From a virus, in IMG/VR virus record IMGVR_UViG_3300036398_000737, positions 1 through 53,955 of that record: a stretch of DNA of 53,955 nt; one strand, given 5' to 3'. A model generated the notes under the pieces. The model searched no databases, had not been told where the DNA came from, and worked only from the letters and a program-made list of their open reading frames with translations. The translations under genes and the position numbers were made by a program. Positions 12,087 to 19,088 of this stretch are shown one piece after another. Each line of letters begins with the position of its first letter. The first letter of the stretch is position 1.

Positions 12087-12177
12087 CTAATTTTCCTCCC
12101 ATTTCAAGGGCAATGATTATATCAACTCTAGTTCCAAAATGTGCAAGTGCTTTTTCGAAGTCGTCTAAGTCATACAT
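11998..12177 (-). CDS. Hypothetical helical protein, 59 aa
   Basis: ATG 12177 (MYDLDDFEKALAHFG) overlaps the upstream stop by 8 nt. The protein ends in a Lys-rich helix (KKIRKSIKKDKDL). The zinc-ribbon gene overlaps its second half. Confidence 0.6.
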   Translation of the reverse strand: MYDLDDFEKALAHFGTRVDIIIALEMGGKLDADTAYKNIKTELKELKKIRKSIKKDKDL

Positions 12178-12388
12178 CGTAATTAATTCTACAATGCTCG
12201 GCAAGAATATCTATACGAGCATCAAGAGAATTTTCAAGACGATAGAGTTCATTAGTGGTTTCTACATTTTCTGCTTCTAAAAGTTCAATGCGATTTTCTA
12301 ATTCAATGAGTTTGGCGTAAAGATCTATGTGATCTTCTACTATTGTTTTTTCTGTTGGAGAAAATAACCAATTTAAAATTTTTATCAC
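12170..12388 (-). CDS. Coiled-coil protein, 72 aa, GTG start
   Basis: GTG start overlaps the upstream stop (GTGA). Residues about 20-60 are heptad-like (LIELENRIELLEAEN, NELYRLENSLDARI), so a coiled-coil dimer is likely. Confidence 0.65.
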   Translation of the reverse strand: MIKILNWLFSPTEKTIVEDHIDLYAKLIELENRIELLEAENVETTNELYRLENSLDARIDILAEHCRINYDV

Positions 12389-12549
12389 AATACCCCAACC
12401 TCTTTCAAATAATTTCTATATCGCATAAAACGATTCCAGTTTGGTTGCCCTTTAATATCTAACTGATGACAGATTTCACAATAACACAACCACTCATACC
12501 AAGGAGTGGTTGGATCTAATACGTGATATGGATAATCAGAGTTTTCCAC
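12385..12549 (-). CDS. Cys-containing hypothetical protein, 54 aa, GTG start
   Basis: The GTG at 12549 directly follows an in-frame TAG, so no other start is possible upstream. MENSDYPYHVLDPTTPWYEW is followed by CYCEICHQ (C-x-C-x2-C-H), a possible metal site. It overlaps the upstream gene by 14 nt. Confidence 0.6.
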   Translation of the reverse strand: MENSDYPYHVLDPTTPWYEWLCYCEICHQLDIKGQPNWNRFMRYRNYLKEVGVL

Positions 12550-12748
12550 CTACTGTACCTTCATGAACTTTTTCGGGTTCAGGGAAACCCTCTTGCCGTC
12601 CCTTAAGATAAAAACGGGTTGCTGATATACATTGCTCTTCAGTGAGAGACGTGATAAGTCCATTGCCTTCAAGATCAGTTGAGTCCCAGAGTCCATACTT
12701 TTTTTGATTAACGTAAAAGCAGTCATCAATTAGTTTCTTTTCGGTCAT
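12536..12748 (-). CDS. Hypothetical protein, 70 aa
   Basis: The protein begins MTEKKLIDDCFYVNQKKYG, with mixed structure and a GTVGGKL end. It overlaps both neighbours, consistent with a tight operon. Confidence 0.65.
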   Translation of the reverse strand: MTEKKLIDDCFYVNQKKYGLWDSTDLEGNGLITSLTEEQCISATRFYLKGRQEGFPEPEKVHEGTVGGKL

Positions 12749-12857
12749 TTACTTGCTTTACAGTTTCGTGAAGTTGTTTCAGTGCTTCAATGGTTTCAGG
12801 AGTTTCTTCCCAAAACCAGGAATTTCCATTTTTATCGACAAATGTGCGTTCAGTCAT
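12726..12857 (-). CDS. Hypothetical protein, 43 aa
   Basis: MTERTFVDKNGNSWFWEET is followed by a helix. Short DKNGNxWxWEETP proteins of this kind are frequent in T4-like cyanophages. Overlaps both neighbours. Confidence 0.6.
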   Translation of the reverse strand: MTERTFVDKNGNSWFWEETPETIEALKQLHETVKQVNDRKETN

Positions 12858-13023
12858 ACTTATAACTCAGTTGAATGTCTTTCTTTTTAAGATTGTAGCG
12901 TTCAATGTGCTTTTTACGATGCTCTTCTGTTTGAAAGTAACACTTACGTGTTTCTTTTCCATCTTTGTGAATCAGTTTCCAGGGGAATTGATCAAACGGA
13001 AATTCTTCTTCGTTAGTTGCCAT
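12850..13023 (-). CDS. Conserved-type cyanophage protein, 57 aa
   Basis: MATNEEEFPFDQFPWKLIH, then TEEHRKKHIERYNLKKKDI and a final SYKYD. The pattern of an acidic start, KLIHKDGKETRKC and a basic helix suggests a small nucleic-acid-binding protein, but that is an inference. The stop overlaps the next gene's start region. Confidence 0.65.
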   Translation of the reverse strand: MATNEEEFPFDQFPWKLIHKDGKETRKCYFQTEEHRKKHIERYNLKKKDIQLSYKYD

Positions 13024-13184
13024 TAGGTTGGTTGCTCTACGTTCTGAGTATAAACGTATTTGAAGAGTTCGTCAAGTACCTCGTTGCACTGCTGATATTC
13101 TTTACTATTCAGGAGTGTTTTTTCAATCTGCCATCTACGTACAGAATTGAAGATCAGTTTATACTGTTCTTGTGTAAAGTTCAT
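13023..13184 (-). CDS. Hypothetical helical protein, 53 aa
   Basis: The protein begins MNFTQEQYKLIFNSVRRWQ and is all-helical. Its TAA shares a base with the next ATG. This strand-free layout is common among phage proteins of unknown role. Confidence 0.62.
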   Translation of the reverse strand: MNFTQEQYKLIFNSVRRWQIEKTLLNSKEYQQCNEVLDELFKYVYTQNVEQPT

Positions 13185-13378
13185 TAGTCGTAAAGGTTTT
13201 GTTCTTGTTGGATTCTATCTAAGTAATGATAAATTGTTTCCTGCGAGTATTTAAACTCTTCAAATCTTTGTGGATTGTTTTTTTGCATTTTTGAAAGCAT
13301 ATTAATCCAATCGTAGTGTTTATCTACGACCCACCCATATTTTCTTTCATCATGAAATAAATTAAAAATTGATACCAT
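13184..13378 (-). CDS. Hypothetical helical protein, 64 aa
   Basis: Start ATG 13378 overlaps the upstream stop (TGATG). The protein (MVSIFNLFHDERKYG...) is rich in Asn, Gln and aromatics. No family recognised. Confidence 0.62.
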   Translation of the reverse strand: MVSIFNLFHDERKYGWVVDKHYDWINMLSKMQKNNPQRFEEFKYSQETIYHYLDRIQQEQNLYD

Positions 13379-13578
13379 CACTTGAATCCTTTACTCTTTT
13401 TCTTTTCAATAACTTTATCCAAAACTTCAACGTGACTCAAAAATCTTCCACCACACTGGAACCAAGACACCTGAATGTCTTCATAGTTATCAAAAATAAA
13501 TTCTCTACCATCTTCACAAATTAACTTATAATCGTGGCGATCATAAGGTTTATCACAGGTTTGTTTAAAGGTTTTCAT
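13378..13578 (-). CDS. Hypothetical protein, 66 aa
   Basis: MKTFKQTCDKPYDRHDYKL is followed by a strand-rich middle and a Lys-rich end (EKKKSKGFK). Start overlaps the upstream stop by ATGA. Confidence 0.66.
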   Translation of the reverse strand: MKTFKQTCDKPYDRHDYKLICEDGREFIFDNYEDIQVSWFQCGGRFLSHVEVLDKVIEKKKSKGFK

Positions 13579-13751
13579 TTCAAATAATGAGGTTTGTCAG
13601 TATCAAATTGATAGAACTTAACATCTTTCATGTTTAAGCACATCAATATTGTATCATGCTCTCTCTGCTCTCGAGGTGTGCCACGATACAATCCCCTGCG
13701 TTGATAAGCACAACACCAAATATTGTAAAAGATTTTAGATTTTTCATTCAT
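13575..13751 (-). CDS. Hypothetical protein, 58 aa
   Basis: MNEKSKIFYNIWCCAYQRR, then a basic region and a C-terminal YQFDTDKPHYLK. It is coupled to the next gene by ATGA and overlaps the previous gene by 8 nt. Confidence 0.6.
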   Translation of the reverse strand: MNEKSKIFYNIWCCAYQRRGLYRGTPREQREHDTILMCLNMKDVKFYQFDTDKPHYLK

Positions 13752-14091
13752 TATCCCAAGGTGCTTTGCGGTTCATAAGTTCTTTAATTCTTTCCACCAC
13801 AGCAGGATCTGGTGGTTCATTGATTCGTCGCACAAGTTCATCATATGCTTCTGCGGATACAATAATCCTTTCTGGTTCTTCTGACAATCGCAACCTGCGT
13901 TCTGGACTGATAGTTATATTGTAGGGGTCATCATAAGGATAGATGTATTCTTGAAACCAACCAATACTCAAACTCTCCCAGAACTCACCATATCCCCATT
14001 CATCACCGTCATTATAACAGTCAAGAATATACAGGATGTTGTGGAAACCATCAAGAAAGATTTCCCATTTTGTTGGTTCTTCAAATCTCAT
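13744..14091 (-). CDS. Hypothetical protein with antitoxin-like C-terminus, 115 aa
   Basis: ATG 14091 (MRFEEPTKWEIFLDGF) makes an ATGA overlap with the secreted-protein gene. The acidic, aromatic first half is of unknown type. The end (IIVSAEAYDELVRRINEPP, then LMNRKAPWDNE) resembles the C-terminus of DUF1778/TacA-type antitoxins, where a PP-containing helix neutralises a GNAT toxin. There is no DNA-binding ribbon-helix-helix and no toxin gene next to it, so this is only a resemblance. Confidence 0.6.
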   Translation of the reverse strand: MRFEEPTKWEIFLDGFHNILYILDCYNDGDEWGYGEFWESLSIGWFQEYIYPYDDPYNITISPERRLRLSEEPERIIVSAEAYDELVRRINEPPDPAVVERIKELMNRKAPWDNE

Positions 14092-14255
14092 TTTTCTTTT
14101 ACAACACAGGATGATCCAGAACAATTCAAATCGCCAGATGTTCCAGAAACGGTAGATGTGTGTTGTGATGTCTTTTCTGAAGTAGTATTAGCATACACCA
14201 TACCAGCAACACAAACACCAATAAGTGAGAAAAAGATAAGATTGCAAAGTTTCAT
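14088..14255 (-). CDS. Small secreted protein, 55 aa
   Basis: MKLCNLIFFSLIGVCVAGM is a signal peptide, with likely cleavage after VYA. The mature part is Ser/Thr-rich with two Cys (LNCSGSSCVV). It is probably exported to the periplasm. Confidence 0.6.
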   Translation of the reverse strand: MKLCNLIFFSLIGVCVAGMVYANTTSEKTSQHTSTVSGTSGDLNCSGSSCVVKEK

Positions 14256-14277
14256 TTTAGTGTTCTCCCTTTGAGTT

Positions 14278-14463
14278 TTAGATTGTTTCGTTACTCCAAT
14301 AGTATTTAAGTTTATCACCATCTGCGTGAATATTCAAGTGGTAAGTCTTGCCGTTTTGTGTGTAAATCCCCACCCACAGACTCCGTTCGTTCATACTTTC
14401 CAGATGAAACAAATCCACACCTTTCAGTACAATTTCGTCTGGGTTTTCAGTAAATCTACTCAT
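14278..14463 (-). CDS. Hypothetical beta-rich protein, 61 aa
   Basis: MSRFTENPDEIVLKGVDLF and a WVGIYTQNGKTYHLNIHAD segment suggest a small beta sheet. Start overlaps the upstream stop by ATGA. Confidence 0.66.
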   Translation of the reverse strand: MSRFTENPDEIVLKGVDLFHLESMNERSLWVGIYTQNGKTYHLNIHADGDKLKYYWSNETI

Positions 14464-14675
14464 TTTGCCTCCCAGAACTTACCATCAGGTCCACAAGCAT
14501 AATCAAGAAACTCCCATCTGGTTGACCTCAACATATCACAAAATCGTTGCTTACGACCAGTTACAAGGTCATCAGTAGTATTTGGAGAGGCACACATATC
14601 AAACCTATTGTCCCTAAAAAAGATATGTTCAAACCAGGATTTACGATACCATTTACAGTCCTTACAGAGTTTCAT
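14460..14675 (-). CDS. Cys-rich, probably zinc-binding protein, 71 aa
   Basis: MKLCKDCKWYRKSW opens with C-x2-C. Later Cys at MCASP, FCDM and ACGPDGKFWEAK could complete one or two metal sites. The CKDCKWY...CGPxGKFWEA pattern is one that I associate with small phage and bacterial proteins of unknown function. Confidence 0.68.
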   Translation of the reverse strand: MKLCKDCKWYRKSWFEHIFFRDNRFDMCASPNTTDDLVTGRKQRFCDMLRSTRWEFLDYACGPDGKFWEAK

Positions 14676-15129
14676 TATTCTTCCTCACTCTTGCAAGAAA
14701 CTCATCACTCTGTTGATACAATCGTGCAATCAAATCCTTAATATCATCAATTGCAATCACATTATACTCTACATTCAGGTTTTCGCACATAAGAGCATCA
14801 ACAGCACAGTCCAGTGCCATTGCCTGCATATGTTCTGGTGTGATTGGTGTCCCATGAGGCATACCAGAACATTCTTCATTATAGAAGTGATTATATCGTC
14901 TCAGCACAGTATCACTGCGTTCTTTGCGTTCCCATTCTTGTTTTGCAAGTTCTCTGTTTGCTGCTTCTCTTCTTTCAGCTTCCTCAAACATTTCGTCGGG
15001 ATACGGTTCTTGGTTTCTCATAAGTTCCTTTAACCTCTGTTTGCCGTATTCAGTGAGTTCGTGTTTTTTGTTGCGGAGTTCTTCTACTTCTTCTTGTGTG
15101 AGATTAACCCACGGCATATCTTCATTCAT
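14662..15129 (-). CDS. Hypothetical charged helical protein, 155 aa
   Basis: MNEDMPWVNLTQEEVEELR, then a long highly charged helix (about 10-75) and a smaller helical domain with two Cys and a CAVDALMCENL segment. Probably a coiled coil. Overlaps both neighbours. Confidence 0.68.
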   Translation of the reverse strand: MNEDMPWVNLTQEEVEELRNKKHELTEYGKQRLKELMRNQEPYPDEMFEEAERREAANRELAKQEWERKERSDTVLRRYNHFYNEECSGMPHGTPITPEHMQAMALDCAVDALMCENLNVEYNVIAIDDIKDLIARLYQQSDEFLARVRKNNETL

Positions 15130-15295
15130 CTTTATACTGTTGTGCGTTAAGTGTTCTCCACATTACAATCTGTTCAAAACATTCTCCAAGAGAACGACAG
15201 ACAAAACTATCTTCATCAATTCCATCAGGACCATCCCAAATTGTTGCAGTATATCCTTTGGTTGGATGTGGAGTATAAGTGATTTCAATCTTCAT
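15122..15295 (-). CDS. Hypothetical protein, 57 aa
   Basis: ATG 15295 (MKIEITYTPHPTKGYTAT) gives a small alpha/beta protein of the HicB-like strand order (two strands, IWDGPDGIDEDSFVCRS, then a helix). The resemblance to a partial HicB fold is weak. Overlaps both neighbours by 4-8 nt. Confidence 0.62.
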   Translation of the reverse strand: MKIEITYTPHPTKGYTATIWDGPDGIDEDSFVCRSLGECFEQIVMWRTLNAQQYKDE

Positions 15296-15474
15296 TGTTC
15301 CCAAGCATAAGATTTTAGAAGTTCATTGTCCTTCTCCAATTGTTCTATTCTATCACACAACTCGGTGATAATACCAATCAAAGCATCATAATCAATCGTC
15401 TCCGTATCCCTCCCATATTCCATATCAATATAGGAAGAATACAGAAGTTCTTTCTTGAAGTTTCGTTCAGTCAT
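15292..15474 (-). CDS. Hypothetical coiled-coil protein, 60 aa
   Basis: MTERNFKKELLYSSYIDME is followed by a heptad-like helix (IGIITELCDRIEQLEKDNELL). ATGA coupling at both ends. Confidence 0.64.
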   Translation of the reverse strand: MTERNFKKELLYSSYIDMEYGRDTETIDYDALIGIITELCDRIEQLEKDNELLKSYAWEQ

Positions 15475-16079
15475 CGTAGCATCCCTTTAATTTTTTCAAG
15501 ACAATGATTAAATCCATCTACAAGTAATTCAGTATTTACATTCTGACTTCCTGCTGCTGATTGTTCTTTCGGCAACCAATCTTCTACCAAATCTACAACA
15601 TCATTACAAGCATCAAAATCATAACCAAGTTCATCTACCAATCTATTAAAAAGTTTTTGTGCTTCGTATTTTTTCACCAACCTATTCACAACCTCATCCA
15701 TAGGTTTTGGATTATCCTTCTCATCCCACTCTACTTCATCATAATAATCTGGTTCATCAACCACATCAAAGACACCATCTTTCTTTGCTTGTTTCATCGC
15801 ATCACGAAGTCCTTCTGCAACTTGTTCTGGTGTTTGTGGAGTTGGTTGATATTCAGTCATTGTGGTAGAGCATCTCCCAGTATTATAACCCGTCAAGAAG
15901 GCAGAGTGCAACCACTTGATCAAGATTTCCTTTCGTTGTTTCTCATCAGATTCTTCACAATCTCCATAGAACCATTCACAACGATGAGAATAAGGTCCAT
16001 AGAGTTCATTGAACCACTCCTGAAATGCAACCTCAGCAGTCTCTTCCCATTCCCAATCATTCGCAGGATGTTTAATCAT
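15471..16079 (-). CDS. Hypothetical protein, 202 aa, possibly two fused genes
   Basis: Residues 1-73 (MIKHPANDWEWEETAEVAF...) look like one small acidic, Trp-rich protein. Residues 74-202, from MTEYQPTPQTPEQVAEGL, look like a second, acidic one. Between them the DNA reads TATAAT (15882-15887), then a GGGAGA ribosome-site-like sequence and the ATG at 15860. The promoter spacing is that of other promoters in the region. Either a stop was lost between two genes, or the second part is also made alone from the internal start. Confidence 0.6.
   Translation of the reverse strand: MIKHPANDWEWEETAEVAFQEWFNELYGPYSHRCEWFYGDCEESDEKQRKEILIKWLHSAFLTGYNTGRCSTTMTEYQPTPQTPEQVAEGLRDAMKQAKKDGVFDVVDEPDYYDEVEWDEKDNPKPMDEVVNRLVKKYEAQKLFNRLVDELGYDFDACNDVVDLVEDWLPKEQSAAGSQNVNTELLVDGFNHCLEKIKGMLR
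15882..15887 (-). promoter_or_regulatory. Internal -10 box (TATAAT)
   Basis: TATAAT followed after 21 bases by ATG 15860, inside the 15471-16079 frame. No 24-bp inverted repeat or -35 is visible at the expected place. Confidence 0.4.
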
Positions 16080-16342
16080 CGTTCATTATAAAATACAAAT
16101 CCTGTTGCTGTTTTTTCACAGTAGTAATAATACTCTTGGAATACACCATTCATAAAGTCTTCAAGTGTTTCCAGTTCATCACTACCAGTTGAATGATAAC
16201 AGTCTAACACAAAATCCCGATACTCACCAACAAATCCACAACACCTATCACCAAACTTTGATACATTCTTATCTGGGAACAGTTCGTAGTATGTGTCTAA
16301 TACTTCCTGTCCGTATTCTTCTAGGATTTCTTCAAGAGTCAT
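16076..16342 (-). CDS. Acidic hypothetical protein, 88 aa
   Basis: ATG 16342 (MTLEEILEEYGQEVLDTY) overlaps the upstream stop. The protein is acidic, with a CCGFVGEYRDFVLDC middle and an aromatic end (EYYYYC...GFVFYNER). The end faintly resembles ArdA C-termini, but I do not assign it. Coupled to the next gene by ATGA. Confidence 0.62.
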   Translation of the reverse strand: MTLEEILEEYGQEVLDTYYELFPDKNVSKFGDRCCGFVGEYRDFVLDCYHSTGSDELETLEDFMNGVFQEYYYYCEKTATGFVFYNER

Positions 16343-16517
16343 AAGGTTGTTGGGGGTCTTTTTTCCAGATATCAGTATAACACAACCATCTCTCTTCGTG
16401 TGGAGACATTTCGGCAGTCCAATGGTATCCATTCTCATCAACAGCATCAAGATAATGAATGCGTGTCTTTGGGTCAATCACTCGTGTGATAGTTTTGAAT
16501 TTTGCTCGTTCAGTCAT
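16332..16517 (-). CDS. Hypothetical protein, 61 aa
   Basis: The protein begins MTERAKFKTITRVIDPKTR. A beta-hairpin-like first half (IHYLDAVDENGYHWTAEM) and a Pro-rich end. Overlaps both neighbours. Confidence 0.64.
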   Translation of the reverse strand: MTERAKFKTITRVIDPKTRIHYLDAVDENGYHWTAEMSPHEERWLCYTDIWKKDPQQPYDS

Positions 16518-16726
16518 AGTGCCTCCACATCATAAGAAAGTTCATAAAGTTTTTGAGCATCAACTACCATATCTTCTACACCTTCATCTTTACAACACTG
16601 ATAGTATTGATATTGATTAGCAATCTCACGAATAGCAGTAGCAAGTGCTTCTTTCATATCATCTGTGGGTTCAACAATCAATTCTGCTTTGAATGCTTCC
16701 CAAACTTTGTATGCTGCGTCAGTCAT
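16514..16726 (-). CDS. Hypothetical helical protein, 70 aa
   Basis: MTDAAYKVWEAFKAELIVE, mostly helical, with an ATAIREIANQYQYYQCCKDE segment typical of small phage proteins of unknown role. ATGA coupling to 16332-16517. Confidence 0.66.
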   Translation of the reverse strand: MTDAAYKVWEAFKAELIVEPTDDMKEALATAIREIANQYQYYQCCKDEGVEDMVVDAQKLYELSYDVEAL

Positions 16727-16934
16727 AGTTATAATCAGTAGGATAAGAGGAGTTCAGGGATACACTTTCTTGGTGACTTTCCCAACCATTTTCACTACCC
16801 ATTTCGTAGATTGCTTGGGCAAACTCAATAAAATCTTCGGGAGTTCCGAAATATTCAGAACAACTACCATCGTCTCTCAATCCACCCTCTTGAAAGTGAA
16901 ATCTCACAAGTTCAAGGATTTGTTCGTTAGTCAT
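16719..16934 (-). CDS. Hypothetical protein, 71 aa
   Basis: ATG 16934 (MTNEQILELVRFHFQEGG) overlaps the upstream stop by ATGA. Acidic, with a GTPEDFIEFAQAIYEMGS helix. Unknown function. Confidence 0.65.
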   Translation of the reverse strand: MTNEQILELVRFHFQEGGLRDDGSCSEYFGTPEDFIEFAQAIYEMGSENGWESHQESVSLNSSYPTDYNYD

Positions 16935-17191
16935 TCTTCCCACCCATCAAAGTATTCTGTGAAAAAATTGAGACTCAAACCAACTTTACCAACTTGAAAA
17001 TCTACTCCAAACAAAGAAGAAGAAGTAAAAAATGAGAGAAGGATGTGAAATCCACCATTACTATGGACTAAACTACTAGGATTTTCATAATTCACCCAAA
17101 GTAATGAACGATTGTTGATGATACCAAACTGCCAAGTACGGTCAGTTTCATCATTTTCCCAAACTTTTTTATCGTATTGAAAGAGTTTCAT
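16931..17191 (-). CDS. Hypothetical beta-rich protein, 86 aa
   Basis: MKLFQYDKKVWENDETDRT followed by several strands rich in Phe and Ser. The pattern of a W-rich start and LLWVNYEN suggests a small beta domain; no family. Coupled to both neighbours. Confidence 0.66.
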   Translation of the reverse strand: MKLFQYDKKVWENDETDRTWQFGIINNRSLLWVNYENPSSLVHSNGGFHILLSFFTSSSLFGVDFQVGKVGLSLNFFTEYFDGWEE

Positions 17192-17364
17192 TCTTCATCC
17201 TCCACAGGGAACATTTCGTTGTATGCTTCATCAGTCAGCACAAGATACTCTACATTTTCAGCATCTTTGTGGTCTTCGTAATATACCATACGATAATGAT
17301 TGAATTGGTTGAGGTCTGTGCTGCCGTATTCTACGACACCATCAACAAGGCAGAGGTAGTTCAT
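17188..17364 (-). CDS. Hypothetical protein, 58 aa
   Basis: ATG 17364 (MNYLCLVDGVVEYGST) is chosen because TATAAT (17386-17391) lies 22 nt upstream; a longer frame would read through the terminator. Acidic C-terminus (FPVEDEE). Confidence 0.66.
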   Translation of the reverse strand: MNYLCLVDGVVEYGSTDLNQFNHYRMVYYEDHKDAENVEYLVLTDEAYNEMFPVEDEE

Positions 17365-17385
17365 CGGGTTGTTGTGTATGAAGTC

Positions 17386-17444
17386 ATTATAAACCAAAAA
17401 GGGCACCTGTGGAGCTGCCCTGTGCCAGTTCTTCAAGTGTCTAT
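17386..17444 (-). promoter_or_regulatory. Promoter with 24-bp inverted repeat (copy 10)
   Basis: TATAAT at 17386-17391. TGTGCCA-N10-TGTCTAT at 17421-17444 is 35 bp from it. Terminator 17393-17420 lies between. The right half-site is degenerate. Confidence 0.6.
17393..17420 (-). terminator. Rho-independent terminator
   Basis: GGGCA...TGCCC stem followed by TTTTT on the minus strand, after the 17441-17701 gene. Confidence 0.7.
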
Positions 17445-17701
17445 TTCAGTTCCTCTTCAATCCTTTCAATCTCAAAGATTTCATTTAGAAACTCCAAACC
17501 ATACTTACCTACGACCCAGGCATCTTTATCCTCAAAAAATCGGTCTCCAATAGTTCTCATATCATAACACTCTGAACCTTTATCAAAGAAAGCAATCACA
17601 TAACAAGTCTCTTCTGCGGAACCATTGCGTTGATTCCACTTGACGAGTTCATATTTGTTGTTGCATTTGCTCCAACGGAACTCAATGTTACGAAATCTCA
17701 T
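17441..17701 (-). CDS. Hypothetical beta-rich protein, 86 aa
   Basis: ATG 17701 (MRFRNIEFRWSKCNNKYEL) with GGAGA 10 nt upstream. The FRNIEFRWS...YELVKW pattern is common in T4-like cyanophages and suggests a small beta barrel followed by a helix. Last gene before a terminator. Confidence 0.7.
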   Translation of the reverse strand: MRFRNIEFRWSKCNNKYELVKWNQRNGSAEETCYVIAFFDKGSECYDMRTIGDRFFEDKDAWVVGKYGLEFLNEIFEIERIEEELK

Positions 17702-17915
17702 TGTCTTCAATCTCCATAATTTCAATGATAGATTTAATCTTTTGTAAATCTTCTAATCGTGCTTCAATCTCATCATATTCTTCACAGAATTGATCCATTC
17801 GTTCTTGATGTCCTTCATCATCATAGTTAGTTTCTTCACGGATTTCCCACTCAATATCAGAAAGTCGTGCTCTGGTATCATCAATGAAGTATTCTAGAGT
17901 ATCAAGGAGTGTCAT
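17688..17915 (-). CDS. Coiled-coil protein, 75 aa
   Basis: MTLLDTLEYFIDDTRARLS, then an acidic helix (MDQFCEEYDEIEARLEDLQK). Likely a coiled coil. Overlaps both neighbours by 14 nt. Confidence 0.66.
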   Translation of the reverse strand: MTLLDTLEYFIDDTRARLSDIEWEIREETNYDDEGHQERMDQFCEEYDEIEARLEDLQKIKSIIEIMEIEDNEIS

Positions 17916-18174
17916 TTTCAGGAACAGGGGGAGGTGGTGTTACTGGTGGTAGTATAACAGGTTGTGGTGCAGTTATTTGTGGAGGTGGTGCCACTTGCTG
18001 AACTGGTTTTTGTGTTGTTGCTTCTTCAAGTTGCTTTTCAAGTTGTTGAATTTTTTCTTCAAGAGGATTAGTTTGTTCTTTTTTAATCTCTTCAGACATT
18101 TTCCAACTTGCCACACCAACACTAAAAATACTTGCAAGTGCGGCAACAACAGAAACAGTCTTAGAAAAACTCAT
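17902..18174 (-). CDS. Membrane-anchored coiled coil with Pro-rich tail, 90 aa
   Basis: An N-terminal hydrophobic helix (VSVVAALASIFSVGVASW, about 7-24) is followed by a coiled coil (PLEEKIQQLEKQLEEATT) and a Pro/Val-rich tail of about 30 residues (PPPQITAPQPVILPPV). It resembles a small periplasm-spanning anchor. Coupled to the upstream gene by ATGA. Confidence 0.65.
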   Translation of the reverse strand: MSFSKTVSVVAALASIFSVGVASWKMSEEIKKEQTNPLEEKIQQLEKQLEEATTQKPVQQVAPPPQITAPQPVILPPVTPPPPVPENDTP

Positions 18175-18386
18175 TCAATAACCTCCCAATGTGCGTCAGA
18201 TTTGTCACCAAAACGGTTAGTACCAGTACGAGTGCTAACCCAGAAAAAGTATTTACGATTTTCTGATGCTAAGAACAACTCACCACCAGTGTCCTGTTCT
18301 ACAATACAGACAGGATTACCTTCCATTGTATTAGCAAGGCGGTTCTTTGCCTTGCTGCTTTTGGGTTTGACGATTACTTTTCTCAT
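18171..18386 (-). CDS. Hypothetical protein, 71 aa
   Basis: The protein begins MRKVIVKPKSSKAKNRLAN. It is basic at the start and beta-rich later (FLASENRKYFFWVSTR). Its start lies 56 nt inside the upstream zinc-finger gene. Confidence 0.66.
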   Translation of the reverse strand: MRKVIVKPKSSKAKNRLANTMEGNPVCIVEQDTGGELFLASENRKYFFWVSTRTGTNRFGDKSDAHWEVIE

Positions 18387-18621
18387 TTTGAATTTCCAGT
18401 TTCAGTTTGCGAATACCAGTGATAAAATAAGCAAAGTCACGACTTTCAGTTACACGTTTGTCTTCGCCACAAACACCACACTTACCATTCCAGACAGATG
18501 AACAACCGACTGAATAGACACCATACTTGTGTCCACAATCCATACAGGTTGTACCTGTCTGTTCAAGTCGTTTGAGTAGTGCCTTCTTCTCTTTGAGAGT
18601 CATAGGGGATGGAAAGTCCAT
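18331..18621 (-). CDS. Zinc-finger-like protein, 96 aa
   Basis: Two Cys pairs, CMDCG and CGVCG (C-x2-C ... C-x2-C), make a zinc ribbon between two helices; an extra Cys lies in VGCSS. The ATG at 18621 is preferred over 18603 because TATGAT (18644-18649) lies 23 nt upstream, as in other promoters of this type. Confidence 0.65.
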   Translation of the reverse strand: MDFPSPMTLKEKKALLKRLEQTGTTCMDCGHKYGVYSVGCSSVWNGKCGVCGEDKRVTESRDFAYFITGIRKLKLEIQNEKSNRQTQKQQGKEPPC

Positions 18622-18643
18622 AGGGGTTGTTGTCTATGAGGTA

Positions 18644-18703
18644 ATCATACAGCATCTTGGCGAATCCGTAGTGGGGTCTTGTGCCAGTTTCGATACTGGT
18701 CGA
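18644..18703 (-). promoter_or_regulatory. Promoter with 24-bp inverted repeat (copy 11, degenerate)
   Basis: TATGAT at 18644-18649. TGTGCCA-N10-TGGTCGA at 18680-18703, 36 bp from it. The leader resembles that of 17364 (a shared ACAACAACCCC stretch). Confidence 0.5.
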
Positions 18704-18740
18704 GGTCGCCACCGTCCACATAATATCCAGTGCTTTCTTA

Positions 18741-19088
18741 TCAGGTAAAGTCTTCATCATTTAACTCCACACCATCAGTAAGTTCTTTTATTCTATCAAA
18801 GAAATCTTCATCTAATGGAATCAATTTCTCTTCACCCCGATCAATTCTGTCACACATTTCCATCAGATATTCTAGAAATTCTTTTGGATATGTTTCATCC
18901 ATATTGATGCTGCACCAGAACCACTGATAACATTCTTCATACGGATCATCACTACTCAGTAGAGCATAATCAGCGTAGTTACCACTGATAAGATCTCTCC
19001 ACATCTTAAAGTTATTCCAGATTTCTCTCCAACCAGTCTGGAAACAATGACCAAAGTAATATTCAAACCAGTTCAGTTTCGTCTTCAT
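18741..19088 (-). CDS. Hypothetical acidic protein, 115 aa
   Basis: MKTKLNWFEYYFGHCFQTG is followed by an acidic helical body (LLSSDDPYEECYQWFWCSI). Several Trp/Cys. Overlaps the upstream gene by 26 nt. Unknown family. Confidence 0.68.
   Translation of the reverse strand: MKTKLNWFEYYFGHCFQTGWREIWNNFKMWRDLISGNYADYALLSSDDPYEECYQWFWCSINMDETYPKEFLEYLMEMCDRIDRGEEKLIPLDEDFFDRIKELTDGVELNDEDFT

Noticed and set aside
15908-15931. Degenerate 24-bp repeat before the internal promoter at 15882
   Set aside because: Half-sites match poorly and the distance is 26 bp instead of 35-36.
18563-18757. 64-aa minus-strand frame between the genes at 18741 and 18621
   Set aside because: It runs through the inverted repeat, the TATGAT box and the leader of the 18331-18621 gene. 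The regulatory reading explains the DNA better.
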